DNA of 64,000 nucleotides. It comes from Pseudomonadota bacterium. GTDB lineage: Bacteria; Pseudomonadota; Gammaproteobacteria; Xanthomonadales; Xanthomonadaceae. Position numbers and translations under genes: made by a program. The stretch is taken from contig JAFECB010000016.1 in NCBI GenBank assembly GCA_018242365.1, forward strand, positions 1 through 64,000, given 5' to 3'. This document shows positions 30,213 through 38,253 of the stretch, one piece after another (position 1 is the stretch's first letter; each line of letters begins with the position of its first letter). The notes beneath the pieces are model-generated. The model made no database searches. It had not been told where the DNA came from and worked only from the letters and a program-made list of their open reading frames with translations.

Positions 30213-30580
30213 TGCACAGGCCCTTCGGAGTCTTCGGAAAGCCGCTTGATCAATGCGTTGAGACGGGCAAAGACCCGTTCGACGTGCTCATCAAGATCTG
30301 GATGTCGTGTTGCAAACCCCAACCGCACCGAAATCAGCAGTTGTGTTTCGAGTTCGGAGAGGGAACCGCGCGCGATGCCCAGATGGTGCAAGTATTCCTT
30401 GCGTGACCTGCGCGCCGCGCCTTCGGCGATATTGGAGGGGACACTGACGGCCGCACGCCGCAGTTGCGAGGTGAGGCCGTAGCGCTCGTCAGCGGGAAAT
30501 GGATCGGTGAATCGGTACACAGCCTCGACCAGCCGAACGGCGTCGTCCCAGACGTCAAGCCGAAGATGAGGCCGTGGCAC
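30209..30580 (-). CDS. Four-helix bundle protein (23S rRNA intervening-sequence protein family)
   Basis: A 123-residue protein from the GTG at 30580. LDVWDDAVRLVEAVYRFTDPFP, ERYGLTSQLRRAAVSVPSNI, AEGAARRSRKEYLHHLGIA and RGSLSELETQLLISVRLGF are the hallmark helices of TIGR02436/S23-like proteins, the family that includes the ORFs of 23S rRNA intervening sequences and the Avd accessory proteins of diversity-generating retroelements. Its function is unknown. It sits between ahcY and metF on the same strand. A 23-bp inverted repeat touches both its start and its stop codon, and GGGAG in the right repeat lies at ribosome-binding distance from the GTG. Confidence 0.88.
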   Translation of the reverse strand: MPRPHLRLDVWDDAVRLVEAVYRFTDPFPADERYGLTSQLRRAAVSVPSNIAEGAARRSRKEYLHHLGIARGSLSELETQLLISVRLGFATRHPDLDEHVERVFARLNALIKRLSEDSEGPVQ

Positions 30581-30601
30581 GTCTCCCGTCTCCCTCTTCC
30601 C
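30579..30601 (+). repeat. Right end of the four-helix-bundle cassette (inverted repeat)
   Basis: The sequence begins ACGTCTCCCGTCTCCC and is the inverted copy of 30187-30209. It overlaps the GTG start of the four-helix-bundle ORF by two bases and ends 11 bp before the ahcY stop codon. The cassette it closes is 415 bp. Confidence 0.8.
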
Positions 30602-30612
30602 TTTTCTCGGTA

Positions 30613-32061
30613 TCAGTACCGGTAATGCGAGGGCTTGTACGGGCCTTCGACCGCGACGCCGAGGTAATCGGCCTGTTCCTTGGTCAGCGTGGTCAACTTC
30701 ACCCCAATCTTCTCCAGATGCAGGCGCGCCACTTCCTCGTCCAGCTGCTTGGGCAGGATGTAGACCTGCGGCGAGTAGCTGTCCTTGTTCGCCCACAAGT
30801 CAATCTGCGCCAGCGTCTGGTTCGAGAACGAATTGCTCATCACGAAGCTCGGATGGCCGGTGGCGCAGCCGAGGTTGACCAGGCGGCCTTCCGCCAGCAG
30901 GAACATCGAACGGCCGTTCGGCAGGTCGAAGCGATCCACCTGCGGCTTGATGTTGACTTGCTTCACGCCGGCATGTGCCTTCAACGCATCGACCTGGATC
31001 TCGTTGTCGAAATGGCCGATGTTGCAGACGATGGCCTGATCCTTCATCGCCGTCATGTGCTCGAGGCGGATGATGTCCTTGTTGCCGGTGGTGGTGACGT
31101 AGATGTCGGCGATGCCAAGGCTGTCCTCGACGGTCTTGACCTCGTAGCCTTCCATCGCCGCCTGCAGGGCGCAGATCGGGTCGATTTCAGTCACTATGAC
31201 GCGAGCACCGTAGGCACGCAGCGAATGCGCGCTGCCCTTGCCGACGTCGCCGTAACCGCAGACCACCGCCACCTTGCCGGCCAGCATCACGTCCATCGCG
31301 CGCTTGAGGCCATCGGCCAGCGATTCGCGGCAGCCGTAGAGGTTGTCGAACTTGGACTTCGTCACCGAATCATTGACGTTGATCGCCGGCACCAGCAACT
31401 TGCCCTGTTCGGCGATCTGGTAGAGGCGATGCACGCCGGTGGTGGTCTCCTCGGAGACGCCCTTCCAGTCGGCGACCACGCGGGTCCAGTAGCCGGGACG
31501 CTCGCTGGCGACGCGCTTGAGCAGATCCTTGATGACCTGCTCCTCGTGGTTGCCGGAAGCACTGTTGACCCAGCTCGTGTCGCCCTGTTCCAGCTCGTAG
31601 CCCTTGTGGATCAGCAGTGTGACATCGCCACCGTCATCGACCACCAGCTGCGGGCCGAGGAAGCCGCCCTTGCCGTCCGGGAAGGACAGCGCGGCCAGCG
31701 TGCAGTCCCAGTATTCCTCCAGCGTTTCACCCTTCCACGCAAACACCGGCGTACCGGTGGCGGCAATTGCAGCGGCGGCGTGGTCCTGGGTGCTGAAGAT
31801 GTTGCATGACGCCCAGCGCACGTCGGCACCGATGTCCTTCAGGGTTTCGATCAGAACGGCGGTCTGGATCGTCATGTGCAGCGAGCCGGTCACGCGCACG
31901 CCCTTGAGCGGCGTGGAGGCGGCGTACTTCTTGCGGATCGACATCAGGCCCGGCATCTCGTGCTCGGCGATGTCCAGCTCCTTGCGGCCCCAATCGGCCA
32001 GTGAAATGTCGGCGACCTTGTAGTCGCCTTCCTGCGAGAAGGTCTTGATCTGTGCGTTCAT
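30613..32061 (-). CDS. ahcY: S-adenosylhomocysteine hydrolase
   Basis: A 482-residue NAD-dependent enzyme. It has [50 protein letters not shown], the NAD-binding [16 protein letters not shown] and the C-terminal [21 protein letters not shown]...KPSHYRY. It splits S-adenosylhomocysteine into adenosine and homocysteine and so relieves product inhibition of methyltransferases. The start is 27 bp downstream of an SAH riboswitch, so transcription should rise with SAH. It is followed on the same transcript by the four-helix-bundle ORF and metF. Confidence 0.97.
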   Translation of the reverse strand: MNAQIKTFSQEGDYKVADISLADWGRKELDIAEHEMPGLMSIRKKYAASTPLKGVRVTGSLHMTIQTAVLIETLKDIGADVRWASCNIFSTQDHAAAAIAATGTPVFAWKGETLEEYWDCTLAALSFPDGKGGFLGPQLVVDDGGDVTLLIHKGYELEQGDTSWVNSASGNHEEQVIKDLLKRVASERPGYWTRVVADWKGVSEETTTGVHRLYQIAEQGKLLVPAINVNDSVTKSKFDNLYGCRESLADGLKRAMDVMLAGKVAVVCGYGDVGKGSAHSLRAYGARVIVTEIDPICALQAAMEGYEVKTVEDSLGIADIYVTTTGNKDIIRLEHMTAMKDQAIVCNIGHFDNEIQVDALKAHAGVKQVNIKPQVDRFDLPNGRSMFLLAEGRLVNLGCATGHPSFVMSNSFSNQTLAQIDLWANKDSYSPQVYILPKQLDEEVARLHLEKIGVKLTTLTKEQADYLGVAVEGPYKPSHYRY

Positions 32062-32087
32062 GGTGGCTCCGTGAGGGCAGTGGATGC

Positions 32088-32160
32088 GGTCACGGGCGCC
32101 GTTGTTGCGTGGGACTCAGCCGAGCCTGGCCGTGGTGTCCACGGTCGCAGCGCCCCTCGG
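32088..32160 (-). promoter_or_regulatory. SAH riboswitch upstream of ahcY
   Basis: Read on the minus strand, the element starts CCGAGGGGCGCTGCGACC, continues with the hairpin CCGTGG-ACA-CCACGG, then CCAGGCTCGGCTGAG and, 15 bases on, ACGGCGCCCGTG. Stem P1 is CCGAG/CTCGG; P2 is the CCGTGG hairpin; the pseudoknot pairs GGGCGC near the 5' end with GCGCCC near the 3' end. This is the consensus architecture of the SAH riboswitch (Rfam RF01057), an SAH-activated element found upstream of ahcY in many proteobacteria. The pairings were checked by eye. Confidence 0.93.
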
Positions 32161-32171
32161 CGAAGCCAATC

Positions 32172-32177
32172 AGTATA
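32172..32177 (-). promoter_or_regulatory. Probable -10 box of the ahcY operon
   Basis: TATACT on the minus strand lies 12 bases upstream of the riboswitch, so a transcript starting about 7 bases later would begin just before the aptamer. No good -35 hexamer is visible at 16-18 bases. Confidence 0.5.
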
Positions 32178-32278
32178 CGGCCGTCCGGCCGGCCGATGCC
32201 GCGAAAGCGTCAATTGACATCTGATGCGTGATGCGTGATGCTTTCCGCGTTCAAACGTCTTCCCGTGGTCTATTTCGC

Positions 32279-32515
32279 ATGCGTACCACCTTGCAACTTG
32301 ACGATGACGTTCTGTCGGCCGCGCGCGCAATTGCGGAGCAGCAAGACCGCACGTTGGGTGACGTGGTGTCGGAGCTTGCGCGCAAGGGCTTGGCTCCGCC
32401 TGCAGCTCCGCAATACCGCAATGGAATCCGGCTGATGCCGGTACGTTCGGATGCGCGACCCAGTTCGCAGGAGGACATCAACCAACTGCGCGACGAGCTG
32501 CCGTGGGCGCGGTGA
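32279..32515 (+). CDS. Ribbon-helix-helix antitoxin of a VapBC-like pair
   Basis: A 78-residue protein from the ATG at 32279. MRTTLQLDDDVLSAARAIAEQQ is a ribbon-helix-helix DNA-binding start, followed by a GDVVSELARKGL helix and a disordered tail (RPSSQEDINQLRDELPW) that would wrap the toxin. The stop overlaps the following toxin ORF by about 13 bases. The pair is a typical chromosomal VapBC module. It is divergent from ahcY. Confidence 0.85.
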   Translation: MRTTLQLDDDVLSAARAIAEQQDRTLGDVVSELARKGLAPPAAPQYRNGIRLMPVRSDARPSSQEDINQLRDELPWAR

Positions 32516-33003
32516 GCCGTTCGCGTGCGCCAAAGCGGGTGGGGGATGCCAACGTGCCGTGGCCTGCACGACGCGTCACTTGGCTGCTGGACGTGAACGT
32601 CCTGCTGGCTCTGCTGGATCCGGTGCATCCGCACCATTCCGTGGCGCATGAATGGTTTGTCGACGCCAGTGCCTCGTGGGCCAGCTGCACCCTCACCCAG
32701 AATGGCGCGCTGCGGATCATGGCGCATCCGCGCTATGGCAACGCGGTGGCGTCGGTGGCGATTGCCGCAGCATTTTTGGGTGACCTGTGCGCCCGGCCGG
32801 GACACGTTTTCTGGCCATCGGACTTGAGCCTGCTGGATTCGTCGCTGATTGATCGTGAACGACTGTTGGCGTCGGATCAGGTGACGGATACGTATTTGCT
32901 GGCGCTTGCGGTTCAGCATGGGGGGCGTCTCGCCACCTTCGACAAGCGGCTGGTGACCAGCGCGGTGCACGGCGGCGAAGCCGCCAAGTTCGTGATTGCT
33001 TGA
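32503..33003 (+). CDS. PIN-domain toxin (VapC-like ribonuclease)
   Basis: About 166 residues from the GTG at 32503; a second GTG at 32512 is equally possible. The PIN domain shows the first acid in TWLLDVNVLLALLDP, then HHSVAHEWF and TQNGALRIM, and the later acids in SDQVTDTYLLALAV and GGRLATFDKRL. These match the TA-system VapC toxins that cleave RNA with Mg2+. It overlaps the antitoxin ORF, as in an operon. The first ~24 residues before the PIN core have no counterpart in most VapC proteins, so the true start may be further in. Confidence 0.87.
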   Translation: MGAVSRSRAPKRVGDANVPWPARRVTWLLDVNVLLALLDPVHPHHSVAHEWFVDASASWASCTLTQNGALRIMAHPRYGNAVASVAIAAAFLGDLCARPGHVFWPSDLSLLDSSLIDRERLLASDQVTDTYLLALAVQHGGRLATFDKRLVTSAVHGGEAAKFVIA

Positions 33004-33017
33004 CCGCAGGTGGATCT

Positions 33018-33094
33018 TGTAGGAGCGCACCGTAGGGGCGCGATGCGTACCTTCCATGTGTTCGACGTCGCGCCCCTGCGGTGCGCTCCTGCAG
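33018..33094. repeat. Pair of GTAG-type REP repeats, head to head
   Basis: TGTAGGAGCGCACCGTAGGG begins at 33018 and an inverted copy, ending GGTGCGCTCCTGCAG, closes at 33094. The two face each other and would form one long hairpin. This is the usual paired form (REP doublet). It lies between the PIN toxin gene and the convergent uup gene. Confidence 0.8.
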
Positions 33095-33113
33095 GTCGGG
33101 GTGGCGTGCGGGT

Positions 33114-34994
33114 TCAACTGTCCAGTACTTCCCAGCGTGCGTACGCCGCGTCGAGTTCGGCCTGCAACGTGGCCAGGGCTTCATTGGCGGCAACAATCGC
33201 GCTGCTGTCCTGCTGGAAAAACGCGGGTTCGTTCATCGCTTCTGTGCGTGTGGCGATCTCGGACTCCAATTGCTCGATCCGCCCGGGGAGTTGTTCCAGC
33301 TCGCGCTGTTCCTTGAAGCTGAGTTTTTTCTTCGCGGCGGGAACAGGTGGGCTTGGTTTTTGCTCGTCATCCCGGCGCAGGCCGGGATCCATGGACGCTG
33401 CCTTGGCGTCCTGCCTTGGCATTGCCCGCTGCCGCAGCCAGTCGCTGTAGCCGCCGACGTATTCGGCAAGCCTGCCATCGCCTTCCAGCGCCAAGGTGCT
33501 GGTGACGACATTGTCGAGAAAATCGCGGTCGTGGCTGACCAGCAGCAAAGTGCCGGGGTAGTCCAGCAACAACTCTTCCAACAACTCGAGCGTTTCCACG
33601 TCGAGGTCGTTGGTGGGTTCGTCCATCACCAATAAATTGGATGGCTGCGCGAACAAGCGCGCCAGCAGCAGGCGATTGCGCTCGCCGCCGGACAGACGGG
33701 TGATCGGCGCACGCGCGCGTTCCGGCGAGAACAGGAAATCCTGCAGGTAGCCGATGATGTGCTTGCGGCTGCCGTTGATCTCGACGAAGTCGGCGCCGCC
33801 GGCGACGTTCTCGATGGCGTTGCGGGTTTCGTCCAGCTGGCTGCGGTGCTGGTCGAAATAGGCGATCTGCAGCTGGGTGCCTTGCTCGACGCTGCCGGCA
33901 TCTGGCGTCAGCTCGCCCAGCAGGATCTTCAGCAGGGTCGACTTGCCACTGCCATTCGGACCGATGATGCCGATGCGGTCGCCGCGCAGGATGGTGGTGG
34001 AAGCGTCGCGCAAAATGACCTTGTCGCCGAACGCCTGCGCCACCCCGGCCATCTCGATCACCTTCTTGCCCGAAGCCTGCGCGCCGGCGGCCTCCATCTT
34101 GACCTTGCCGGTCAGCTCGCGCCGCGCTGCCCGTTCCACCCGCATGGCCTTGAGCGCGCGCACGCGGCCTTCGTTGCGGGTGCGGCGGGCCTTGATGCCT
34201 TGCCGGATCCACACTTCTTCCTGCGCCAGCAGCTTGTCGAAGCGGGCGTTCTCCTGCGCCTGCGCGTGCAGGCGCTCCTCGCGCCGACGCAGGTAGTTGT
34301 CGTAATCGCCGGGCCAACTGGTGAGCTGTCCGCGATCGATCTCGACGATGCGGGTGGCGAGCGCACGCAGGAAGCTGCGGTCGTGGGTGACGAAGACCAG
34401 ACTGCCGGCGAAGGACTTGAGGAAACTCTCCAGCCAGTCGATCGCCTCGATGTCGAGGTGGTTGGTGGGCTCGTCCAGCAGCAGGATGTCGGGGGCGCGC
34501 ACCAAGGCCTGGCCCAACAGCACGCGGCGTTTCATGCCGCCGGACAGGGCGGCGAATTCGGCCTCGTCCGGCAGGTCGAGCTTTTCCAGTACCTGTGCCA
34601 CCCGGCGGTCCAGATCCCAACCGTGCCGGGCTTCGATCTGCGTCTGCGCCGCCGCCATCGCATCCATATCACCGTCATGCACGGCGTGGTGGTAGGCGGC
34701 CAGCAGCGCGCCCAATTCGCCCAGCCCCTGCGCCACCACGTCGAACACGCTGCCTTGGGTGTCCTGCGGCACTTCCTGCGCCATCCGCGCGACCACCACG
34801 CCGCCCTGCACGCGGATTTCGCCATCATCCGGTTGGATCTCGCCCGCAATCAGCCGCATCAAGGTGGACTTGCCGGCACCGTTGCGGCCGACGATGCAAA
34901 CGCGTTCGCCCGGATCGATGCTGAAATTGATCTGCTCGAGCAGCAGCGGGCCGCCGACGCTGTAATCGACGTTTTGGAAATGAAGAAGAGGCAT
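33114..34994 (-). CDS. uup: ABC-F ATPase, Uup type
   Basis: A 626-residue protein with two ATPase domains. Domain 1 has Walker A GRNGAGKST (about 37), the signature LSGGMKRRVLLGQALV and Walker B LLLDEPTNHLD. Domain 2 has GPNGSGKST (about 345), LSGGERNRLLLARLF and LLVMDEPTNDLD. A C-terminal coiled coil (KEQRELEQLPGRIEQLESEI) marks the Uup branch, which binds DNA and affects precise excision and ribosome function. The linker at about residues 533-545 is encoded by a dispersed hairpin repeat (33364-33392). Confidence 0.94.
   Translation of the reverse strand: MPLLHFQNVDYSVGGPLLLEQINFSIDPGERVCIVGRNGAGKSTLMRLIAGEIQPDDGEIRVQGGVVVARMAQEVPQDTQGSVFDVVAQGLGELGALLAAYHHAVHDGDMDAMAAAQTQIEARHGWDLDRRVAQVLEKLDLPDEAEFAALSGGMKRRVLLGQALVRAPDILLLDEPTNHLDIEAIDWLESFLKSFAGSLVFVTHDRSFLRALATRIVEIDRGQLTSWPGDYDNYLRRREERLHAQAQENARFDKLLAQEEVWIRQGIKARRTRNEGRVRALKAMRVERAARRELTGKVKMEAAGAQASGKKVIEMAGVAQAFGDKVILRDASTTILRGDRIGIIGPNGSGKSTLLKILLGELTPDAGSVEQGTQLQIAYFDQHRSQLDETRNAIENVAGGADFVEINGSRKHIIGYLQDFLFSPERARAPITRLSGGERNRLLLARLFAQPSNLLVMDEPTNDLDVETLELLEELLLDYPGTLLLVSHDRDFLDNVVTSTLALEGDGRLAEYVGGYSDWLRQRAMPRQDAKAASMDPGLRRDDEQKPSPPVPAAKKKLSFKEQRELEQLPGRIEQLESEIATRTEAMNEPAFFQQDSSAIVAANEALATLQAELDAAYARWEVLDS
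33364..33392. repeat. Dispersed CATCCCGGC hairpin repeat inside uup
   Basis: ATCCCGGC-GCAG-GCCGGGAT (33369-33388) is a perfect 8-bp hairpin within CGTCAT...CCATG. This is a string common between genes in many proteobacteria. Here it is read in frame on the minus strand as SMDPGLRRDDEQ, in the linker before the Uup coiled coil. Confidence 0.75.
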
Positions 34995-35066
34995 CCGCGT
35001 AGTTTACGGGGTGCCACCCGCTCGCCGTCTGAAAACGGGATACTGGCTGGATCAAGCGGGAGATGA

Positions 35067-35549
35067 ATGATGGACACATTGACGATGGCACCGGAACTGC
35101 AATGCACGCAGTGGTTCAACAGCCCGGAGCCGTTGACGCTGGCCGCGCTGCGCGGCAAGGTGGTGGTGATCGAGGCCTTCCAGATGCTGTGCCCGGGCTG
35201 CGTGGCGCACGGGCTGCCGCAGGCGCAGAAATTGCGGCGGGTGTTTCCAGAGGAGCACGTCGCAGTGCTCGGTCTGCATACCGTGTTCGAACACCACGCC
35301 GCGATGACGCCGGTTTCGCTGCAAGCCTTCCTGTACGAATACAAGATCGGCTTCCCGGTGGGCGTCGATGCGCCGGCCGACGACGGCCCGATCCCGCGCA
35401 CCATGGCCGCCTACGGCATGCGCGGCACGCCCACGCTGCTGCTGATCGACCGCGCCGGCCAGCTGCGGCAACACCACTTCGGCCAGATCGAAGACCTCGC
35501 GCTGGGCGCGCAGGTGGCGTTGTTGATGGGGGAGGCGGCACCATCCTGA
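35067..35549 (+). CDS. Thioredoxin-like/redoxin domain protein with CPGC motif
   Basis: A 160-residue protein (ATG at 35067, or at 35070) without a signal peptide. PLTLAALRGKVVVIEAFQMLCPGCVAHGLPQ is the redoxin-like start (CPGC, about residues 42-45), then VAVLGLHTVFEHHAAM and GMRGTPTLLLIDRAGQLRQ, which is the cis-Pro region. This is the AhpC/TSA-TlpA fold, in a cytosolic form. The redox partner is unknown. It is divergent from uup and converges on the DUF6933-like gene. Confidence 0.82.
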   Translation: MMDTLTMAPELQCTQWFNSPEPLTLAALRGKVVVIEAFQMLCPGCVAHGLPQAQKLRRVFPEEHVAVLGLHTVFEHHAAMTPVSLQAFLYEYKIGFPVGVDAPADDGPIPRTMAAYGMRGTPTLLLIDRAGQLRQHHFGQIEDLALGAQVALLMGEAAPS

Positions 35550-35617
35550 CCCGCCTCCGGCGCGGCATGCAGCCAGAACTGCGCCTGCAACACCTGAGTG
35601 CGGACGATCACCGGGAA

Positions 35618-36181
35618 TCAGTGCGATTTCGACGATCCGGAAAACGCCAGGATTTTCGCTGAAGGCAGCAGGTGCTTGCGCAGCAGATCGGGCGCATGGT
35701 GGAACCCCATGTAGCCGCCACCGGGCAGGTCCTTGCGGCTGAACGGTGTGGCCAGCATCCGCAGCGCCACGTCGAAGGCGGTCAGCCGGTGGTGGGCGAA
35801 TTGCCTCCAGGCTTCGTACTTGCGATGGTTCATCGATGTCACCAGGCCGCGGTTGCCGTTGCGGGCGAAGGCGAATGGCTGCGCCAGCGCATCGAGTTCC
35901 GCCTGCGCCAGCGGACTGTGGATGCCGCATTCCTCGAACAACCCGGTCAACTGTTCGGCGGCCATGTCATGCAGGCGATGAAGGTCGGCGACCGTGCCCG
36001 GCAACACCAGCACCAGCCCGGTCGCGGCATTCATCAGCAGCACGAAGGGCGCACGGTCGATGAAGTCGATGTCCGCGCACCACTCGCCCAGCGGGTTGTC
36101 GGCAGGTGGCGGCTCGCGCAGCGTGCGCGGTTCCAGGCGCAGGCGCTTGAGCAGTTTTTGCGAGCAGCGGAGGATGGTCAT
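35618..36181 (-). CDS. DUF6933-like protein
   Basis: A 187-residue protein starting [18 protein letters not shown], followed by [34 protein letters not shown] and, further on, [19 protein letters not shown]. This pattern ([10 protein letters not shown], LGxWxAD, VLLMNxxTxLxLVLPG) matches the DUF6933 family as I recall it; the function is unknown. It is divergent from the restriction-modification operon, with a 131-bp gap containing the operator palindrome. Confidence 0.7.
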   Translation of the reverse strand: MTILRCSQKLLKRLRLEPRTLREPPPADNPLGEWCADIDFIDRAPFVLLMNAATGLVLVLPGTVADLHRLHDMAAEQLTGLFEECGIHSPLAQAELDALAQPFAFARNGNRGLVTSMNHRKYEAWRQFAHHRLTAFDVALRMLATPFSRKDLPGGGYMGFHHAPDLLRKHLLPSAKILAFSGSSKSH

Positions 36182-36259
36182 CGCAGCGGAATCGTCTGGC
36201 AGGTGGCGGCAGAGGATCGCATGAAGGCGCAGGGGCTGGGCTGGCAGCCAGTCTCACGA

Positions 36260-36302
36260 TCTGGGACGATGAAGGGACAAGCTGTCCGCATTCCGTCCCA
36301 GA
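36260..36302. promoter_or_regulatory. Nested palindrome upstream of the DNA methyltransferase (probable autoregulatory operator)
   Basis: Outer arms TCTGGGACG (36260-36268) and CGTCCCAGA (36294-36302) and inner arms GGACA (36275-36279) and TGTCC (36283-36287) share one centre at 36281. The inner 13 bp, GGACA-AGC-TGTCC, has the two GGAC boxes of the operator bound by the N-terminal HTH of M.SsoII-type methyltransferases. The site ends 10 bp before the methyltransferase ATG. The symmetry is seen directly; the binding role is inferred. Confidence 0.7.
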
Positions 36303-36312
36303 GAGCGCCTGC

Positions 36313-37563
36313 ATGGAAGACCCGATCCCCTATCTGCTGGCATTGCGCCGGCACCATTCCCAGACCGATATCGCCCGTGCATTGCAGACCACCGCGCGCA
36401 CCGTGCGGCGCTGGGAAACCCGCGAAACCGACCCGCCGCCGTATCTGCTGGATGCGCTGCGCCAGCGCCTGCTGCTGCCGCAGGAGTCGCAGCGGCCCGC
36501 GCCGGGAACTGCGGCATTCCGCTTCATCGACCTGTTCGCCGGCATCGGCGGCCTGCGCACGGCGTTTCAGGCGCAGGGTGGCCAGTGCGTGTTCACCAGC
36601 GAATACGACAGCTACGCGCAGAAGACCTATCTGGCCAATTTCCCCGATGCCATCGAGCACATGGCCGGCGACATCACCAAGGTGAAGGCCAGTGACATCC
36701 CCGAGCACGACGTGCTGCTGGCCGGGTTTCCCTGCCAGCCGTTCAGCATTGCCGGCGTGTCCAAGAAGAATGCGCTGGGGCGGGCGCACGGCTTTGCCGA
36801 TGAAACCCAGGGCACGCTGTTCTTCGACGTGCAGCGGATCATCGCGGAGAAGCGGCCGGCCGCGTTCCTGCTGGAGAACGTGAAGAATCTGGTCAGTCAC
36901 GACAAGGGCAACACCTTCCGGGTGATCCGCGGCGTGCTGGAGCAGGAACTTGGCTACCACATCCACTGCAAGGTGCTGGATGGCGGTCACTGGGTGCCGC
37001 AGCACCGCGAGCGCATCCTGATCGTCGGCTTCCGCGAACCCACCGATTTCGACTGGCAGGACGTGCGCATTCCCGCGCAGCGGCGGGTACTGGGCGACAT
37101 CCTGCATCCGCAGGACGGCAGCGAAGCGCCGGAAAGCCACTACACCACTGGCGCGAATGCGAAGGTGGATGCGCGCTACACGCTGACCCCCAAGCTCTGG
37201 GCCTATCTGCAGGCCTACGCGGCCAAGCACAAGGCGGCGGGCAACGGCTTCGGCTTCGGGCTGGTGAACGCGCAGAGCGTGACCCGCACCCTGTCCGCGC
37301 GCTACTACAAGGACGGCTCCGAGATCCTGCTGTCGCAGGGTGCGAGAAAGCGGCCGCGCAGACTGACCCCGCGCGAATGCGCGCGGCTGATGGGATTCGC
37401 GGATGATTTCGTGATTCCGGTGAGCGATACGCGGGCGTACAAGCAATTCGGAAACAGCGTGGTGGTTCCGATGATGGACGCGGTAGCGAAAGCCATGAAG
37501 CCACGCGTTATGCAGTTGATTTCGGATGACCCCCAGATGCAACAATCACTCAAGGTCGCATAG
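36313..37563 (+). CDS. C5-cytosine DNA methyltransferase with N-terminal HTH (M of an EcoRII-like system)
   Basis: A 416-residue enzyme. Residues about 1-60 are a helix-turn-helix ([20 protein letters not shown], then RWE). The methyltransferase follows: motif [17 protein letters not shown], catalytic [11 protein letters not shown] (Cys about 141), [19 protein letters not shown], a variable target-recognition region (about 230-330), then [13 protein letters not shown] and [10 protein letters not shown]. The context (Vsr and an EcoRII-like nuclease) suggests modification of the inner C of CCWGG/CCNGG. The HTH plus the upstream GGACA...TGTCC palindrome suggest that it represses its own promoter. 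Confidence 0.93.
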   Translation: MEDPIPYLLALRRHHSQTDIARALQTTARTVRRWETRETDPPPYLLDALRQRLLLPQESQRPAPGTAAFRFIDLFAGIGGLRTAFQAQGGQCVFTSEYDSYAQKTYLANFPDAIEHMAGDITKVKASDIPEHDVLLAGFPCQPFSIAGVSKKNALGRAHGFADETQGTLFFDVQRIIAEKRPAAFLLENVKNLVSHDKGNTFRVIRGVLEQELGYHIHCKVLDGGHWVPQHRERILIVGFREPTDFDWQDVRIPAQRRVLGDILHPQDGSEAPESHYTTGANAKVDARYTLTPKLWAYLQAYAAKHKAAGNGFGFGLVNAQSVTRTLSARYYKDGSEILLSQGARKRPRRLTPRECARLMGFADDFVIPVSDTRAYKQFGNSVVVPMMDAVAKAMKPRVMQLISDDPQMQQSLKVA

Positions 37564-37572
37564 GAGAGCGAG

Positions 37573-37845
37573 ATGGAAAGTCGGATTCCTGCTTACGATT
37601 CAGCCAGCCCGGACGGAATGCAGATCTGGTTCGCGGAAATGTCCGCGCGAGGCCTGTTGTTCCATCCGGAGGAAGACCCTGCAAGTGTCGTGCGCATCGG
37701 CACATGGGAACGCACGTTCACGGATGCCGAAGCCGCTCGGATTCGCCGGATTCTCGGGCGGATGTTCGACCAGTACGGTGACGAGACGATCAGTGCCTGC
37801 TATCCGATCTTCATGCGTGCAGCCGGTCAGCGGCTGGATGCCTGA
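37573..37845 (+). CDS. Small ORF in the restriction-modification operon, unknown
   Basis: A 90-residue protein with a start codon 9 bases after the methyltransferase stop and its own stop just before the vsr start. Parts read MQIWFAEMSARGLLFHPEEDP, VVRIGTWERTFTDAEAARIRR and ILGRMFDQYGDETISACYPIFM. It is predicted mostly helical, acidic, with one cysteine, no HTH and no membrane segment. I do not recognise a family. Its placement with no gaps between M and vsr implies cotranscription and suggests a role in the system or in its control. Confidence 0.75.
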   Translation: MESRIPAYDSASPDGMQIWFAEMSARGLLFHPEEDPASVVRIGTWERTFTDAEAARIRRILGRMFDQYGDETISACYPIFMRAAGQRLDA

Positions 37846-37848
37846 TTG

Positions 37849-38250
37849 ATGGATGTCGTGGATCGCGCCACGCGAAGCCGGATGATGTCCGGCATTCGCG
37901 GGCGGGACACGAAGCCGGAAAAACTGGTGCGCAGCTTCCTGCATCGGGCGGGCCTGCGCTTCCGATTGCATACCTCGCTGCCGGGAAAGCCGGACCTCGT
38001 GTTTCCGAAGCATCATGCAGTTGTGTTCGTCCACGGCTGCTTCTGGCATCGACATGCCGGCTGTCGGTACGCAACCATGCCAACAACCAATGCAGCATTC
38101 TGGCAAGCGAAGTTCGCTGCAAACGTGGCGCGCGACAATCGCGTCACACGGCAGCTTCGCAAGGAAGGCTGGCGAGTATACGTGGCGTGGTCATGTCGGA
38201 TTGACGAAAGTCGCATGCAGTCCTTGTCCAGAAAGATCAGGGGAGAGTGA
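37849..38250 (+). CDS. vsr: Very short patch repair endonuclease
   Basis: A 133-residue nuclease from the ATG at 37849. It has the Vsr start DRATRSRMMSGIRGRDTKPE, then LRFRLHTSLPGKPDLVFPKH, VVFVHGCFWHRHAGC (catalytic and zinc residues) and a C-terminal RKEGWRVYVAWSC. Vsr nicks next to T-G mismatches made when 5-methylcytosine deaminates, so it protects the genome from the mutagenic cost of the C5 methyltransferase. It is the third gene of the operon and ends 3 bp before the nuclease gene. Confidence 0.95.
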   Translation: MDVVDRATRSRMMSGIRGRDTKPEKLVRSFLHRAGLRFRLHTSLPGKPDLVFPKHHAVVFVHGCFWHRHAGCRYATMPTTNAAFWQAKFAANVARDNRVTRQLRKEGWRVYVAWSCRIDESRMQSLSRKIRGE

Positions 38251-38253
38251 TCG

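Noticed and set aside
35550..35617. Small gene or terminator between the convergent redoxin and DUF6933-like genes
   Set aside because: Only 68 bases with no clear hairpin plus T run and no credible ORF.
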